From the NCBI GenBank assembly GCA_037974665.1, contig CM075767.1:21034840-21098839 (forward strand): a stretch of 64,000 nt of DNA, written 5' to 3'. This DNA is from Ehretia macrophylla. Its lineage: Eukaryota; Streptophyta; Magnoliopsida; Boraginales; Ehretiaceae. The position numbers were made by a program, and so were the translations under genes. How positions within the stretch are numbered: the first letter of the stretch is position 1; each line of letters opens with the position of its first letter. The notes below the pieces were generated by a model. It saw only the letters and a list, made by a program, of their open reading frames with translations, ran no database searches and was not told where the DNA came from. Below are positions 35,046 to 46,999 of this stretch, piece after piece.

Positions 35046-37277
35046 ATAATGAATATGAATAAAACTAATTATTACAAACAGTGTATATAAAACAATGAAA
35101 TGAATATAATAAAAACATTAGTAAACAATATAAATTTAAATAATTATAATATAAATATAAATATGAATATAAGATAATAATACAATAATTATATAATAGA
35201 GATAAATAAAAATAAATAAAAATTACAATAATAATAATATACCTCAAATTAACCATTATGATATATATGATGTTTATTTTTATTCTTAAGACAATAAAAT
35301 ATCTATAGTAACAAAGGGCATTCTAGTCATTTTGTATAAATCATTCCTATTACTGCTCTAGTGTATTGACTACTAAACATAAACTTGGAATCAATATATT
35401 CTATTCATTTTTATCTTAGGTAGCGGTTGGTATACTGGAATGAATTTGGGCAGGAATGGAATGAGCCAAGGAAAGGAATGAAATTGGGAATGAAATGAAC
35501 TTGAGAATGAGAATGACATGTTTGATATGCTATACGAATTAAGAATAGTTATGTGAATGACTTGTATAATATATATAATAGAATTTTCCTTTTATTATTA
35601 TAGTATTAAAAATAAGAATAGATATAAACATAACCGTAAACAATATAAACATAAATAATAATAGCATGACTTATCTTTTTTCAATGTTATTTTATTCCTC
35701 AACTCATTAATTACATTTAAATCTAAAATCATTCAAAAATATCAATTGCTGCCTTATTAATTTGTTATCATTCCTAATCCAAGTGATTGAAATTTTTGTT
35801 CGTAGGAGAAGTATAATAAATTTCTCCAAGAACGCGAGGTCAAGATCTAAGTAGATCTGCTAGCACAGTGTTATTTATGTAATTAATGATTATTCATTTT
35901 ATATAAATATTTTGTACAATTAGTGTTAGTATTAATGATATGATTAACTATTTTGTACAATTACTTTTAGTTATTTGTGCAATAATTTTTGTGTAATATA
36001 TATATATTTATTTATTTATTTATTTATGTATTTGTATAATAGATTCCTGTTCTTTTTCTTGCTATTTAATAATATTTTTCCATTTGAAATAAATAAGTTT
36101 ACATAGGATTTTGCCAAAGATTAGCCCCAGGCTACTCCCGTAATGAATAGCGATGGAAGTGGCGACAGATCTCGTTCCATCACTAGTTGCAACAGACATT
36201 ATTTCAGCTCAAACAACAATATACATTCTTCTGTCATCGTTTATGCGATAGATTTGGTGTCGTACTTATTTCTGTCGCCATTTTGCGGCAGATTTTGCAA
36301 TTGACTTTTTCTGTCTCTAAAGGCAACATAGATTAGCAGCCTAAATGCTATTTTATGATGCCCGCTCTTATGACCATCTTTGTGCAATGTATTTTTTGTG
36401 GCTAACTAAGTTTGCGACGGAAATTTTCCAAAAGTCGCATTAGTTTTTCTCATAGTGAAATTTAGGCGATAGCTACTCTCTAGTGAATTGTTTGCTGTTG
36501 TTACATTTTTGCGCTCTTTTTTTTTTTTCTCCTAATTCTATTTGTTATGTTTGTATCATAACAAACACTTAGATATCTTTATGGTTCTTTTTCTCTCTAT
36601 AAAGTAGGTAAAAAACTTTTTGAAAATGGTAGACATGGTGCTTTTTTTGGATGAGTGTATATTTTTGTCTTTTGTTAACTCAAGTTAACAAACTGTAATA
36701 GAAGTCAATATTGTGGCAAGTGAGTAACATCTGAGATACCACGGGATTTCATGCAACTTTTTAGAGCACAAAGTTTTATAAACACAGGCGTATATTGCGC
36801 ATTTTTCTCCTTCAAACAATAAAAGTAGATATATCATTGCGGAATTGGTTTAGCATGTATGGATTAAAAAAAAAGAGATACTTTGTCAGCAAAAATATTA
36901 GCACTGTTTTCAAAAGCTGGTCTTCTTGAAATATTTCAAAAATTAGTCAAAAATTGTGTTTAAAAAATTTAATTCGACTAGATAAGTGAAATGGTGATAA
37001 TTGAAGTGGAAAAAAAATGCTTTCTATTAACATCAAGGTATTGCATAGCTTCTAAATGTTTTCAATTAACATCAAGGTTATTACATAGCTTCTAAATGCG
37101 ACACGATTACAACCAAAAAGATTTAGTGGCAGAAAACTCAATAAACATAAACGAATCGGACAAGTCCAATGAGTTTGGTCTAGAGAAAATTATTAGGTTC
37201 AACTGGCGAGACTTGATCTATGACACTCAGGTGGAATTTACAAGAGATCCGTTTGGGTCCGCATCCAAGAACTTTCC

Positions 37278-37765
37278 TTTTTTTTTTTTTTGCTAAGTCA
37301 TCAAAGAGATTCATTGATTGAACAAAAAAACGTACAAAAATAATTACAATAAGAAAATGGATGTTCTATCTATAAACCATCCATGAATTACATATAGCTC
37401 TATTTAAAAGTATGTTTCTAACTTTCTTTATCATGTACAATTTAGTTTTAACGTCAAAACTAATAGAGTCCAAGATTTGTTCCTCAGTCTGCGCTATATT
37501 CGCAAAGATCCTCCTGTTCCGCTCCTTGTAAATGTGATAGACAAAAGCGTTCCATAAAATTTTTAGAAAAGTGATCTGAAAGTTATTATCGGGACAATTT
37601 TGTATGAGCCAGACACTAAAATCATTCCAGTTCCGAAGATTTTTCGGGCCTCTAGAATTCCTCTATCATGCCCTCCAAATCTTTTTAGAAAATGAGCAAT
37701 CAAAGAAAAGGTGATCCAAGAATTTTCCGTTGTCCAGCCATAAAAGCACGTACCATGCGGAGAAA
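37278..37765 (-). mobile_element. 5'-truncated L1-type LINE, 3' end
   Basis: On the minus strand, frames encode DNGKFLDHLFFDCSFSKKIW, the zinc-finger domain that follows LINE reverse transcriptases, then a shifted frame with FVYHIYKERNRRIFANIAQT, the usual LINE C-terminus. A poly(A) tail is seen as T at 37278-37291. It is absent from the duplicate locus at about 48640, which dates it after the duplication. Stops and frameshifts show it is dead. The 5' limit is approximate. Confidence 0.75.
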
Positions 37766-37878
37766 TGAAAAGAAAAAAAGCACTTCTTTGACACTGATAA
37801 CTTCTATAATACATAATGGGAAGAAAAGCTATATATAAGCAAACCTGCTTGCTAGCATGCTGCACGGAGAGTTCTGCA

Positions 37879-38939
37879 TTACACCGGTGGATCAAGAAGA
37901 GTATGGATTCTTGTGTCATACTTTAGCTGCTCCAAACGCTTCCAATCTCTTATAACACTCTCTAGCGCCCAAGAATGCCGCACTCTAACAAGATCCAGCT
38001 TCAAGCGCAGAAGAATCAAGAGAATACAAGCACCACAAATGAGCCATGTATAAATGCGTAGCCCAAAAAGACTCGTTGCACAATCCACAGTAGCACCAAT
38101 AAAAAAGTTGAAAATTCCAAAATCAGTCGAAGGCTGCGCTATAGCCAGGTTCCCCAGCCAAGAGATGGTAAACGACAGAAGCGCCCAGAGAAGTGCTAGA
38201 GATTTTTCTTGAAAGATTTGGTCAAGTAGTATATAACCCAACATCCCAACTATAATTTCAATTGTTTTTCTGTTCTCATATATATAACGAACCACATATG
38301 ATCTGCTTAGATATGGTTCATAATCAATTAAAGCCAGATACATCATAAGAAGATGTGCAAATGATAGAGCCAATGGAGTAAAAGATTGTAATGGGAATAG
38401 GATCTCTTCTTGATGTGGACCTGCGGGGATGCATCCAACTATAAGGAAAACAAACATGAATAAGAGCCAGCTTATAGTTTGACAAGGATACATAGCTAGA
38501 GGACCTATCCCAGCTGTTAAAGCAATCTGACCTATTGACATTGACAGTGAATTTCGTAATTCCCTTAAGTTTTTCATGATCCAGCTCTGAGTTTTATACC
38601 AAAACACACCCTTTAAAAGAAATTCCACCACTATCGTTGTCCATCGCCGAGAGAGCGCCGTCATGTAAAGGACATGTACAAACCGTTGAAGCAGAAGTAA
38701 TATTGTTGAAGTTCATGCCACAGATTTATGTTGATTTGCTCGTGCTCTAGGGGAGGACGCAAAAGAAAAGCGTAAGAACAAAATAAGAATGCAGAGAAAG
38801 TTACGAAAACCTTAAATAGATTTGCAATAGTTGTGGGAACCGTTAGGCTGGTTCTCTCCAATACAAGAAATCCAATTGTTACGAAAATCAGCCTAGTAAG
38901 AGACCAGAACCTTCAATACCAAGTTCATGAGAACCACAT
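37879..38939 (-). pseudogene. Membrane-protein family pseudogene, copy 2
   Basis: It aligns with the intact copy at 29824-30879 from start to end. The start region reads MWFS-stop-TWY-stop-RFWSL against MEFSSVWYNSFWSI, so two in-frame stops lie within the first nine codons (start ATG at 38937-38939). A frameshift follows near NLWHEL (about 38710), after which a 261-residue frame (37879-38664) remains open through MYPCQTISW, GMLGYILLDQ and SWLGNLAIAQPSTDFG to its own stop. Because the C-terminal 260 residues are intact, a shorter protein from an internal ATG at 38664 is conceivable, but it would lack the first four hydrophobic segments. Decay is the simpler reading. Confidence 0.75.
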
Positions 38940-39283
38940 TAGGAAGTTGTAGACCAGTGTGAAATTTTCTGAAATGAAAATGTGTACTTGGAAGAGCTAG
39001 TAGCATGCAATGTTTATTCTGGTGCTTTAGGCTGCAGCAAGAGTTCTTGGTATTTTAAAAGTAGGTATTCGCTTTGGGAGTTTGCTTGGAGGAAGTAAGG
39101 CATTCGAATCACAGGATCCATCGCCATAACTGCATTTTACTAGGTAAAAGAAGCAATCCTAAAATAATGAATGCAATAGTTAAAAATAATTTGATAGATA
39201 ATGCGTATTAGGAAAGGCATTCATGCCATAGGACAGAAAATTTCTTTACCACAAGCCATCAGCCCAAAACAATTTCTCTAACA

Positions 39284-39332
39284 TTTCTTGAGAATTTTTT
39301 TTTTTTTTTTGGTCAAACGTTTCTTGAGAATT
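39284..39332 (-). mobile_element. Micro-retroinsertion: TTTGACC plus poly(A), 13-bp target duplication
   Basis: TTTCTTGAGAATT occurs at 39284-39296 and 39320-39332. Between them is only a T run and GGTCAAACG; on the minus strand this reads CGTTTGACC followed by about 14 A. It looks like a LINE insertion truncated to its last few bases. A near-identical case lies at 58760-58807. Confidence 0.7.
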
Positions 39333-39413
39333 GAGGTCATGAAAATAGGATAAGAATACGCGTTTGAAAATAATATTGGAAGGAGAAGCGAAGGGAGGAG
39401 GGAGAGGTAGAAA

Positions 39414-39433
39414 GAGAGAGAGAGAGAGAGAGA
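39414..39433 (+). repeat. GA microsatellite
   Basis: About ten uninterrupted GA dinucleotides. Confidence 0.8.
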
Positions 39434-40158
39434 TTTAGAAGTATAAATAAAGAATATGTAACAGATTTTTCTCAATGTGGTAAAAGTACTGAAGAATAAG
39501 CTCAGAGAAATGCAATTGGCAATCTATTTTTGACATCCCACACTCCGTCTTTAGTTTTATATAAATGAAGTGACTAGAAATCTTTTTAAGTATTAGAACG
39601 TCTATATTCGTAAAGAGTTATCGCGCCTAATTGTCATACCAACTAGATAAATATATTTTATTTCTCTCTCTTCATTTATTAATTAACTTTATTAATTTTC
39701 TCCCTCTCTTTGATTAACGTTTCCTATATTCTCTCTCTTTCTCTTCTATTTTATCCTACCATACATCAATAATTTTTTCTTCTTCAAAATCACATAATTG
39801 GCTATTGTCCTCCAAAATTATTCAAGCACTTTTGTCATCTCCTTTTTTTCTCTTTTTGATGTAGTGACCACGAATATTAATAATATAAATACTATGTTTA
39901 GATCTTTAATTTACTTCATGACTCACTATGTCACTTCAATTAATGTGCCAATAAATTCATTTTTTCTGTTTTTTTTTTCTTTAAATAATATGTTGGATTC
40001 CAACTTAAAATCCAACCTTAGACTTATATTTTCTTAAGAAATATTAGCTCATCTCCAAGCTTCCATCCTTAGACTTTACTTATTTTCTTCAATCTCATTC
40101 ATATTTTTCATATTTTCATTTTATGTAATTCTTTCTAGAACTAAAAGAAGATTAAACA

Positions 40159-42737
40159 TGTGAGACCCCGTATAGAGCCCATATGCATTTTATAGCATAT
40201 CATACATTTTTAGCATCGTTTAATATGCATTTACATCAATTAATGTGTGATTGCATTGTTTTATGTGCATTTACATCGTTTAACGTGCATTCATCTCGTA
40301 TTACGTGCATTATATTTATTATGTATATTTATGCGTTTGGAATATCATACGAGTTAATTAAATTTCATCGCATTATACTAACTAACTAAAATAATTAAAC
40401 TAGAACTACATGATAAACTAGAGGTAATTCATTAGTTGGAGGGGCAATTTGGTCCATTGGCATTATAAGAAATATCCTAACTACCTAAACAATACACACA
40501 CATATACATATATTTTAAAACAAAACAAAACACATAAACACACACACACCCACACGTTTGATACACAGAAAACACACACTCACTCACACTGCTGGGAGAG
40601 GAAGAGAGAAAAGAAGAAGAAAGGAGGAAGAAAAGAAGAAGAAGAAAAGGAGAAGAAGGAAGATTAAGCACTTTCAAGCTATATTCTTGCATGTTCTAGC
40701 TAGTTTTATCATTTCTCTTGTTTCTTTTGCTTCTCAAACTCAAGAACAAGGCGAGGGAAGTTTTCTAAATATTTTACAAAGACTTATAAGGCATGATTGA
40801 TGAGTTATATATGTGTATTGAGCATGATGAGAGTATATGCAAGCTTATTTTATGAATTTGAGCTTGGTATGTTCAATTTAGGGCTTCAAATGTTGTGTTA
40901 ATGTTATCTTTGGTTTGGACTTGTCTTTTATAGCCTTTGATGATCTTGAAGAGTTTTGTATGAGTTACATGAAGTATTATATGTGCTAAGTAGGTTTAAT
41001 TTGGTTGCAAAGATAAGAAATGAAAGTTGAGTCTTGAACATTTGTGCTAAGTTGAATGTTGGTAAAAGATGGTGTTGTTCTTGAGTTGTGTGATATTAGG
41101 AGCTAGAAAACTTGTGGTTTAATTTTGTTCAAGGTTGGATTAAGTTGCCTACTTGGTTTGAGCTTGAAAGAATAAGTTTGGAGCAAGAAAACAAGTCAAA
41201 TTGTTGGTTTTGTGCATGATCCGGTCGAGGCACACGCTGATGCCTTGTCCGGATGGGTGAATCCAATTTGGATGGTAGGCAATGATTCTGCCATTGGTCC
41301 GGTTGAGGGAGTCTGGGAGAGGGCCTCATCCGGATACCTCAATCGGATCCCTTAAAGACGTGCCCGTTTTCACATTTTCGTGTCGTTTTGAGTGGTTTTA
41401 AGGTGCTGTTACACCCTCCTTTCGTATATGGCTTTGTTGTGCTCTTCTAAATGATATTAATATGCTCAAGTATGATGGGTATGGGTTTCATGATTGTCTA
41501 AACGGTGCACTTACAACTACATGCTCGCATGATATCACTACATGATTAGATGCTTGCGTAATAGAGCAATTTTCCTTGTTGTCTCCCACATTGTGTCTTA
41601 TGAATTCTAGATGCAAATGGGGCTGAGTTGTCTTGTTATAGATGTTGGTAAATACAAGATGTTATACATGTCTACTTGGTTACATGTTAAATGTATATGA
41701 TCATGCTCTATCAAGCTCACAATATTCGAGTATGTCTTGAATCTTCCTCATGCTTGTTCATTGTTATCTTTTACGGTTGCAACCAATCTAGTTCGTATGG
41801 TATAAAGGAGGAAGTATTGTATGGAAAAAAGCACAGAATAGAGCACTCCACTACTGTGATGGTGGGAGTGACCTCTTGCATCCGTATGAGCACCTCTCGA
41901 GCCCTATACTATTCTTTTCAGCCTTGTGGGTAGGAGCGAAACACTATGCGGAACGAAGCACTGCACTACTATGATAATGGGAATGACCTCTTGCACTCGT
42001 ATGAGTCGCCACTCGAATCTTGCACCACTCTATTGATCATTGTTATATGTTATCACTCTTGCTTGGTTTTCTTCCTTGGAGAGTTGGTAGAATACTATAG
42101 TATATATGATATGTTCCTGTTATGTTCTATCGAAATAATATTGTATGTGTTCAGTTGTAAGATATGTTCTTATATGCATAGCACAATTATTTTGAAAAGG
42201 GTTTATGAAATGATGAACCATTTGTGAAAACCCTTTCTGTATCCTCACTCGCTGAGCCTTGGTGGTAGATAAACTTACCCTTCTTTTGACAATTTCAGGT
42301 GAGGATTAGCTGAACAGACCCTCTTGTGGATGGAAAGCTTTATTGACGTGATGAGTCGAATTTATGCTTATGTGATCTACGTGCTTGCCTGTGGAAGATG
42401 TACTTCTTGATGTATAAAGAATGATTTCGTACAATTGTACTACTTAATCTGTTGTAATATTCTTTTGGTAGATTAGATGCCTAGTTAAGATTGAATATTA
42501 TTCTCAAGAAACCTAGGTTGGAATGTTGAACAGGTGGATCCAGGTTTTGTAAATATGTAACAAGGAGATATAATCCTTTAAGGCCAACGACTTGGGAGAA
42601 TTTTAGAAGTCTTTTAGAACTTCTTGTGGTGTATTAATAAATGTTCAAGTTGCTACTTATTGATCTTGCAGGGGTTAAGTATCAACACATCATGTTTCAG
42701 CCTTAGCCTAGCGATAGGTCGGGGTCAGGGCATGACA
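40159..42737. mobile_element. Solo LTR (2579 bp), Ty3/gypsy-type, family member 2
   Basis: It starts TGTGAGACCCCGTATAG and ends GGTCGGGGTCAGGGCATGACA, terminal TG...CA with ACCCCG and GGGGTC motifs common in large plant gypsy LTRs. The flanks AAACA (40154-40158) and CAACA (42738-42742) match at 4 of 5 positions. Internal landmarks are TACGTGCATT repeats, CA- and GAA-rich tracts (40495-40665), a CCGGAT/CCGGTCGAGG-containing block (41220-41345) and a transcript-end-like TTGCAGGGG. It encodes no protein and no internal domain adjoins it. Confidence 0.6.
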
Positions 42738-43126
42738 CAACATACTAATTTGACTATATTTTTGTTTATTACTTTTTATGTGCAACGTATAATTATTCTT
42801 CTTTTTGGTACTAGTTTATGATCATGATAAGGCAGGTGAAAAAAGTTATAGTTATTAGAAGTCAAAGCTAAAAACGGAGGAAACTTTAATTAAGAGGGAG
42901 AAAAAAGGAAACAACAAGGAGAGAGAAAATTAATAAACAAAGAGAGAGAAATTAAATAAAGTTATAATAAATGAAGAGAGAGAAACAAAATAAATTTATT
43001 TAATTGGCATAACAACTAGGCATACCAACTAAGATGTAATAATTGGATGACAAAAAGATGGTGATGTCTAACATTACTCATTTGTAAATTTGACATATCT
43101 TCTCATATTTGGTTTTGTCAGTTATA
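42738..43126. other. AT-rich spacer, nothing recognised
   Basis: Purine-rich, AT-rich DNA between the solo LTR and the second TRIM. No gene or repeat boundary seen. Confidence 0.3.
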
Positions 43127-43605
43127 TGTATTCAGTTCATAATGACTTGTATTCACTATTACTGTTAATATGGGTTTAAAAATTTTGAACCAGTTGATTA
43201 AGGTCAATATATTCGTAGGCTAGTAATTGGGCTTGGGTCATTATAGATGGTATCAAAAAGACTATTAGGTAAAATTGTGGACTCTCTCTATTACCTGATG
43301 GTCCTGAATTGTAATCCTATTCTATTTGGCGTGACATGAATGTCGCACCTGTTTGGCACAATCAGGATTCGCATATTTAAGAAGGGTTAAGACTTTGGTT
43401 CTATTAAGTTTGGTCATTGTGCATTCAAAAGAGGGAGTCTCTAGCATTCCATCCAAAATTAATATTGGTTTTATAAGAGATAAATGTTGAATTTTTAATG
43501 ACTTTGATTTACTACTATAATCAACACAAGTTTATATATTTATTTTGGACCAATAAATTAGGCTCAATGTGTTGACATGCCAATAGTTAAGCCTAGATCA
43601 TTACA
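43127..43605 (+). mobile_element. TRIM-like element with two 120-bp LTRs
   Basis: LTR1 (43127-43245) and LTR2 (43485-43605) are diverged copies sharing TAATGACTT, ACTATTACTGTTAATA/ACTATAATCAACAC, GACCAATAAATTAGGCTCAA-like and GGGTCATTATA/AGATCATTACA blocks. LTR2 has TG...CA ends. LTR1 is followed by ATGGTATCAAAAAG, a decayed iMet-type primer site. No target duplication is recognisable. Confidence 0.5.
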
Positions 43606-44147
43606 ACTAATAACACCATGATATAGTTATACATTCTCACAAGAAATTAGTTATGGGTAATGATGTAATTTATTAGTAGTGTAACGATTTACTCTTTGAT
43701 ATATATATTTTTTAAATCACTAATTCTTCTTTTTGTATTGATCATTAGAAATGGCACTGGAAGCATTGTGATGCACGGGTGTTATATAGATAATTTATCA
43801 GTGTATTTAAATAATTTAAAAATGTGTAATTTGAAATCTATTCATTCAACTTTCTAAACACACTATTGAAAGATTATAATATGTAGCTACTCTAAATACT
43901 ATACTATGACATAGATAAACCAAATAAAATAAACACCTATTTTCTAAAAAATTTGACAATACGTGCCATTTTACAAAGATCATGTCTTTCAAAAGACACA
44001 TGTATCTCATTTTTTCATGATGTTGTTTTTGCAAAATACATGATACCTTCGTCTTAGTTTGGCGTCATACTTACTCCTTGCATACGTGATCTGCTTGCAA
44101 ATCATTTTCTACCATCATAAATTTAAAATATTCAATAGTTAATCTTA
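43606..44147. other. AT-rich intergenic DNA, nothing recognised
   Basis: No gene-like frame or paired repeat between the TRIM and the next element. Confidence 0.3.
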
Positions 44148-44668
44148 CGGGTAAAGTCACCAAACACCCTGGGGCTTGCCGAAAGTGTACAATATCCCCT
44201 ATGGTTCAAAAATTCCCTGCACACTATCATGTGATTTGCCGAAAATACACAACAAACCCTACTGTAAAAAATCTGTCATATTTAAAGAAGTGCATAGAAC
44301 ATGCACGTTAAGTGAGACTTTTATTTGTTACTAACAAATTTGAGAATAAAATAATTATAATAGTTAACCAAATTACCCTTTTACAAAAAGAAAACATTAA
44401 AAAAAACAAAAAAAGAAAACAGTCATCTTTCCTACCACCCCCTGTCACCCGCTTACCTTTACCCAGCTCGTCACCTCCACCCCCACCCCCACCCCCACCC
44501 CCACCCATCCCCATCAGCACCCCCAAACCCTCCAGTTTATCACCTCCCCCCTATTGAACCCCATCAATCCTACCCCATCCCCCAGCTTGTCAGCCCCCAG
44601 TCATATATACATATATATGTGTGTGTGTGTATGTGTGTGTGTGTGTGTATGTGTGTGTATGTATGTGT

Positions 44669-44737
<69 letters not shown>

Positions 44738-44932
44738 CTAATTTTTGTGTGGTAAATATCTATATGTGTGTATATTTTTTGTTTTTTGTGTAGAAAGGGA
44801 AAATGACAAAAGAGGGAAATGAATAAAGATTGAGGGTATTTATGTCTTTTTATGAAGTCTGTTAACTTTTTTGACGGTAGGGATATTGTGCATTTTTGAT
44901 AAATCACTGGGGGGGACTGGTACACTTCACCT
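44148..44932. mobile_element. Mutator-like non-autonomous element carrying C-rich and microsatellite core
   Basis: The left end GGGTAAAGTCACCAAACACC pairs imperfectly with the complement of the right end (GGTACACTTCACCT). Subterminal GTGTACAATATCCCCT pairs with GGGATATTGTGCATTTT. Flanks TTAATCTTA and TTAATTTTG match at 7 of 9. The core has C-runs (44430-44590), a GT tract (44619-44670) and an AT tract (about 44677-44737). Confidence 0.5.
44677..44737. repeat. AT microsatellite of about 60 bp with adjacent GT tract
   Basis: About 30 TA repeats directly after a (GT)n/(GTAT)n tract at 44619-44670. It generates open frames of Ile-Tyr repeats that are not genes. Confidence 0.9.
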
Positions 44933-46799
44933 TTAATTTTGCTATAGTACGTATGTTTCTCAACAAAAGATGTTAGAATACTCAATATTATACAAATTAT
45001 TATTTCACCATGAATAACATAAATAGATATACTCTAAAATGTATGGACCACCTACCAACTTATCGCTGGCAACTTTGTAATGAGTCAGAACTGACACAAA
45101 TTTTTAGCACATACTTGTACTTTGATGTTGTATCTATAAAAATATTATAAAAAAATAGAAGAGAATCAAAACAACTTTTATGAATAAAAAATTAATAAAT
45201 TCACATTTCAAATTGAAAGTGAATATTAATGACCTTTTGAATAACAAACACGAGTCATATAATTCACAATATAACATCCAATAGTCAGGGTATACAATGT
45301 TAAACTACTTTTTACATGAGATAAAAAGTCAATTTTCACTCCTCAAAATATGCTCAATAGTAAAAGTGACACATATGATATCTTATAAATTGATAGCAAA
45401 AAGATCTAAGCATATAAATAGTACACAAGTGGCAATACTTGAATGAGAAACAATGAAAAGAGAAAAAAAATTGCAGCTCATATAAATACAAAGTACAGCT
45501 ATTTGATCTATCTGGTTCCTTAAATAAGTGTACATCCCTAAGATAGATAGGATACAAATAAAAAAATTAATTTGATAATTGTTTTAATAAATCTCATAGT
45601 GCGCATCGAATAGGTTCTATCAAATATATTCAAAATAGTGAAATAGAAATTTTTTACATATAACTTACTAAAAGACAACATTTTGTTGTAAGATTTGTTT
45701 ATTTTCTTATACATGGCAAAACGACTGTTACCTTATAATAGTAATAGATTCTAAAAATGAAAAAAGGATAAAAAAAGCCAAAAAATGTCTTTAATTAGTT
45801 TATACTTTTATGGTACATTTTAATTCCTTTTTGAATTCATGAATTCACTTATATGATTTCTTAATCTCAATTTTGTAGAATGCAAATTTGCCTTAAATTC
45901 GAATTGGAATTTTTTTCTTCTTCTCTTTTCATTTTTTTTTTTATCATGAGGAATTCATCTTAGGTAGGTACACATTGGATATCTTCCCCAAGACTATAAA
46001 CTCTATAGTATAGCAACATACTCAGCCCAATGAATGTCTTTGTTAGTTAAAGGCTAAAAGATATTTAGGAGGATATAAGCTTAAATTCATTTTTTTTCCT
46101 TGAAATGTACAAGTACACAAAATAATACAATTAGCTTTAGCATTAATCACGCCATCCGTGACAAATTAATTTTTTTCTCTAAATTTGATGGTTGATCCTC
46201 CATTAAAGATGTACAATGTCATATATATTATTTTTGAAACTACTGGTGTTGGATGATTGTTGTGTTTTTGATAAAATATAATTCCAATGTTTATGACAAA
46301 CCCCTCCCCCCCAAAAAAAAATGAATTTTACCTTTAGAGAAGCTTGCTAAAAAATATCTTTCTTTTTTATTTAACAAACTATATTTTAGTCCATATCTAT
46401 GAGACTTGAGACAATAATTGAGGGACCTTGCCACACATAATTGATCTTTTGGTCAAAATCTTTCAATCCCATATTTGATATAAACACAATCATTAGTAAT
46501 TTAGGCGAACTACCATACCAAATCAACTTTCCCCCATCCATACATTGTAAAGTTTCGAGTTGTGCTAGGTTTAGAATTTGTCATTAGTTTATTTTTACTT
46601 TTCTCCTTAATTGATCACAATTCAATTTTCAATCACTTTCATTTAATTTTCCAGTTTTTGAATTCTTTGTGACAATCTCAATTTTCTGAACCACCCTTGC
46701 ATAGCCATTCGTGTTGTTAAAGAGGACTTTAACTTCACTGTGGTTGCTTTATTTTTATAACTTATTATTTTTCGTACAACAACACGGTCAATATAAAAA
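44933..46799. other. AT-rich intergenic DNA, nothing recognised
   Basis: No gene-like frame, paired repeat or RNA seen over about 1.9 kb. Confidence 0.3.
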
Positions 46800-46935
46800 A
46801 AAATAGTTATTATAGACAGTGTATATGAAATAATGAAATAAATATAAGAAAAATTAGTAATATATAATATAAATTTAAATAATAATTATATAAATATGAA
46901 TATAAAATAGTAATACAATATTTAAATATAAATAA

Positions 46936-46937
<2 letters not shown>

Positions 46938-46999
<62 letters not shown>
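46938..46999 (+). repeat. TAA microsatellite (about 20 units)
   Basis: An uninterrupted run of about twenty TAA/ATA triplets. The duplicate locus at about 35225 has only a few units. Confidence 0.85.

Larger units (their letters stand above)
35046..38939. repeat. Segmental duplication, copy A
   Basis: Collinear with 46800-49743. Shared blocks include an AT-rich tract ending AACCATTATGATATATATGATG, GGGCATTCTAGTCATTT, TTGTTCGTAGGAGAAGTATA, a CACTA-derived segment (36120-36470), TTATGTTTGTATCATAACAA, ATTAACATCAAGGTATTGCA and the membrane-protein pseudogene. Copy A also contains about 350 bp at 35400-35750 and a LINE fragment (37278 to about 37760) that copy B lacks. Confidence 0.8.
38940..40158. 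other. Intergenic DNA, no gene recognised
   Basis: Contains the micro-insertion at 39284-39332, a GA microsatellite (39414-39433) and AT-rich, pyrimidine-rich DNA. Confidence 0.35.

Noticed and set aside
34715-35560. Tourist-like MITEs with GGAATGAA-rich ends
   Set aside because: Wording is suggestive but no paired inverted ends or target duplications could be fixed.
36120-36470. Intact CACTA element
   Set aside because: CACTA-like motifs are present in both duplication copies, but terminal CACTA and a 3-bp duplication cannot be found, so it is only an old relic.
37096-37296. 66-codon plus-strand frame next to the LINE as a small gene
   Set aside because: It spans the end of the duplicated spacer and runs into the poly(T); it may be an inverted LINE 5' piece, but nothing supports a gene.
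37563-37919. 118-codon minus-strand frame as a gene
   Set aside because: It runs across a LINE 3' fragment and the neighbouring duplicated spacer; the true LINE motifs are in other frames.
44312-44985. Open frames rich in Pro, Cys-Val or Ile-Tyr repeats
   Set aside because: They are translations of C-runs and GT/AT microsatellites within a mobile element.
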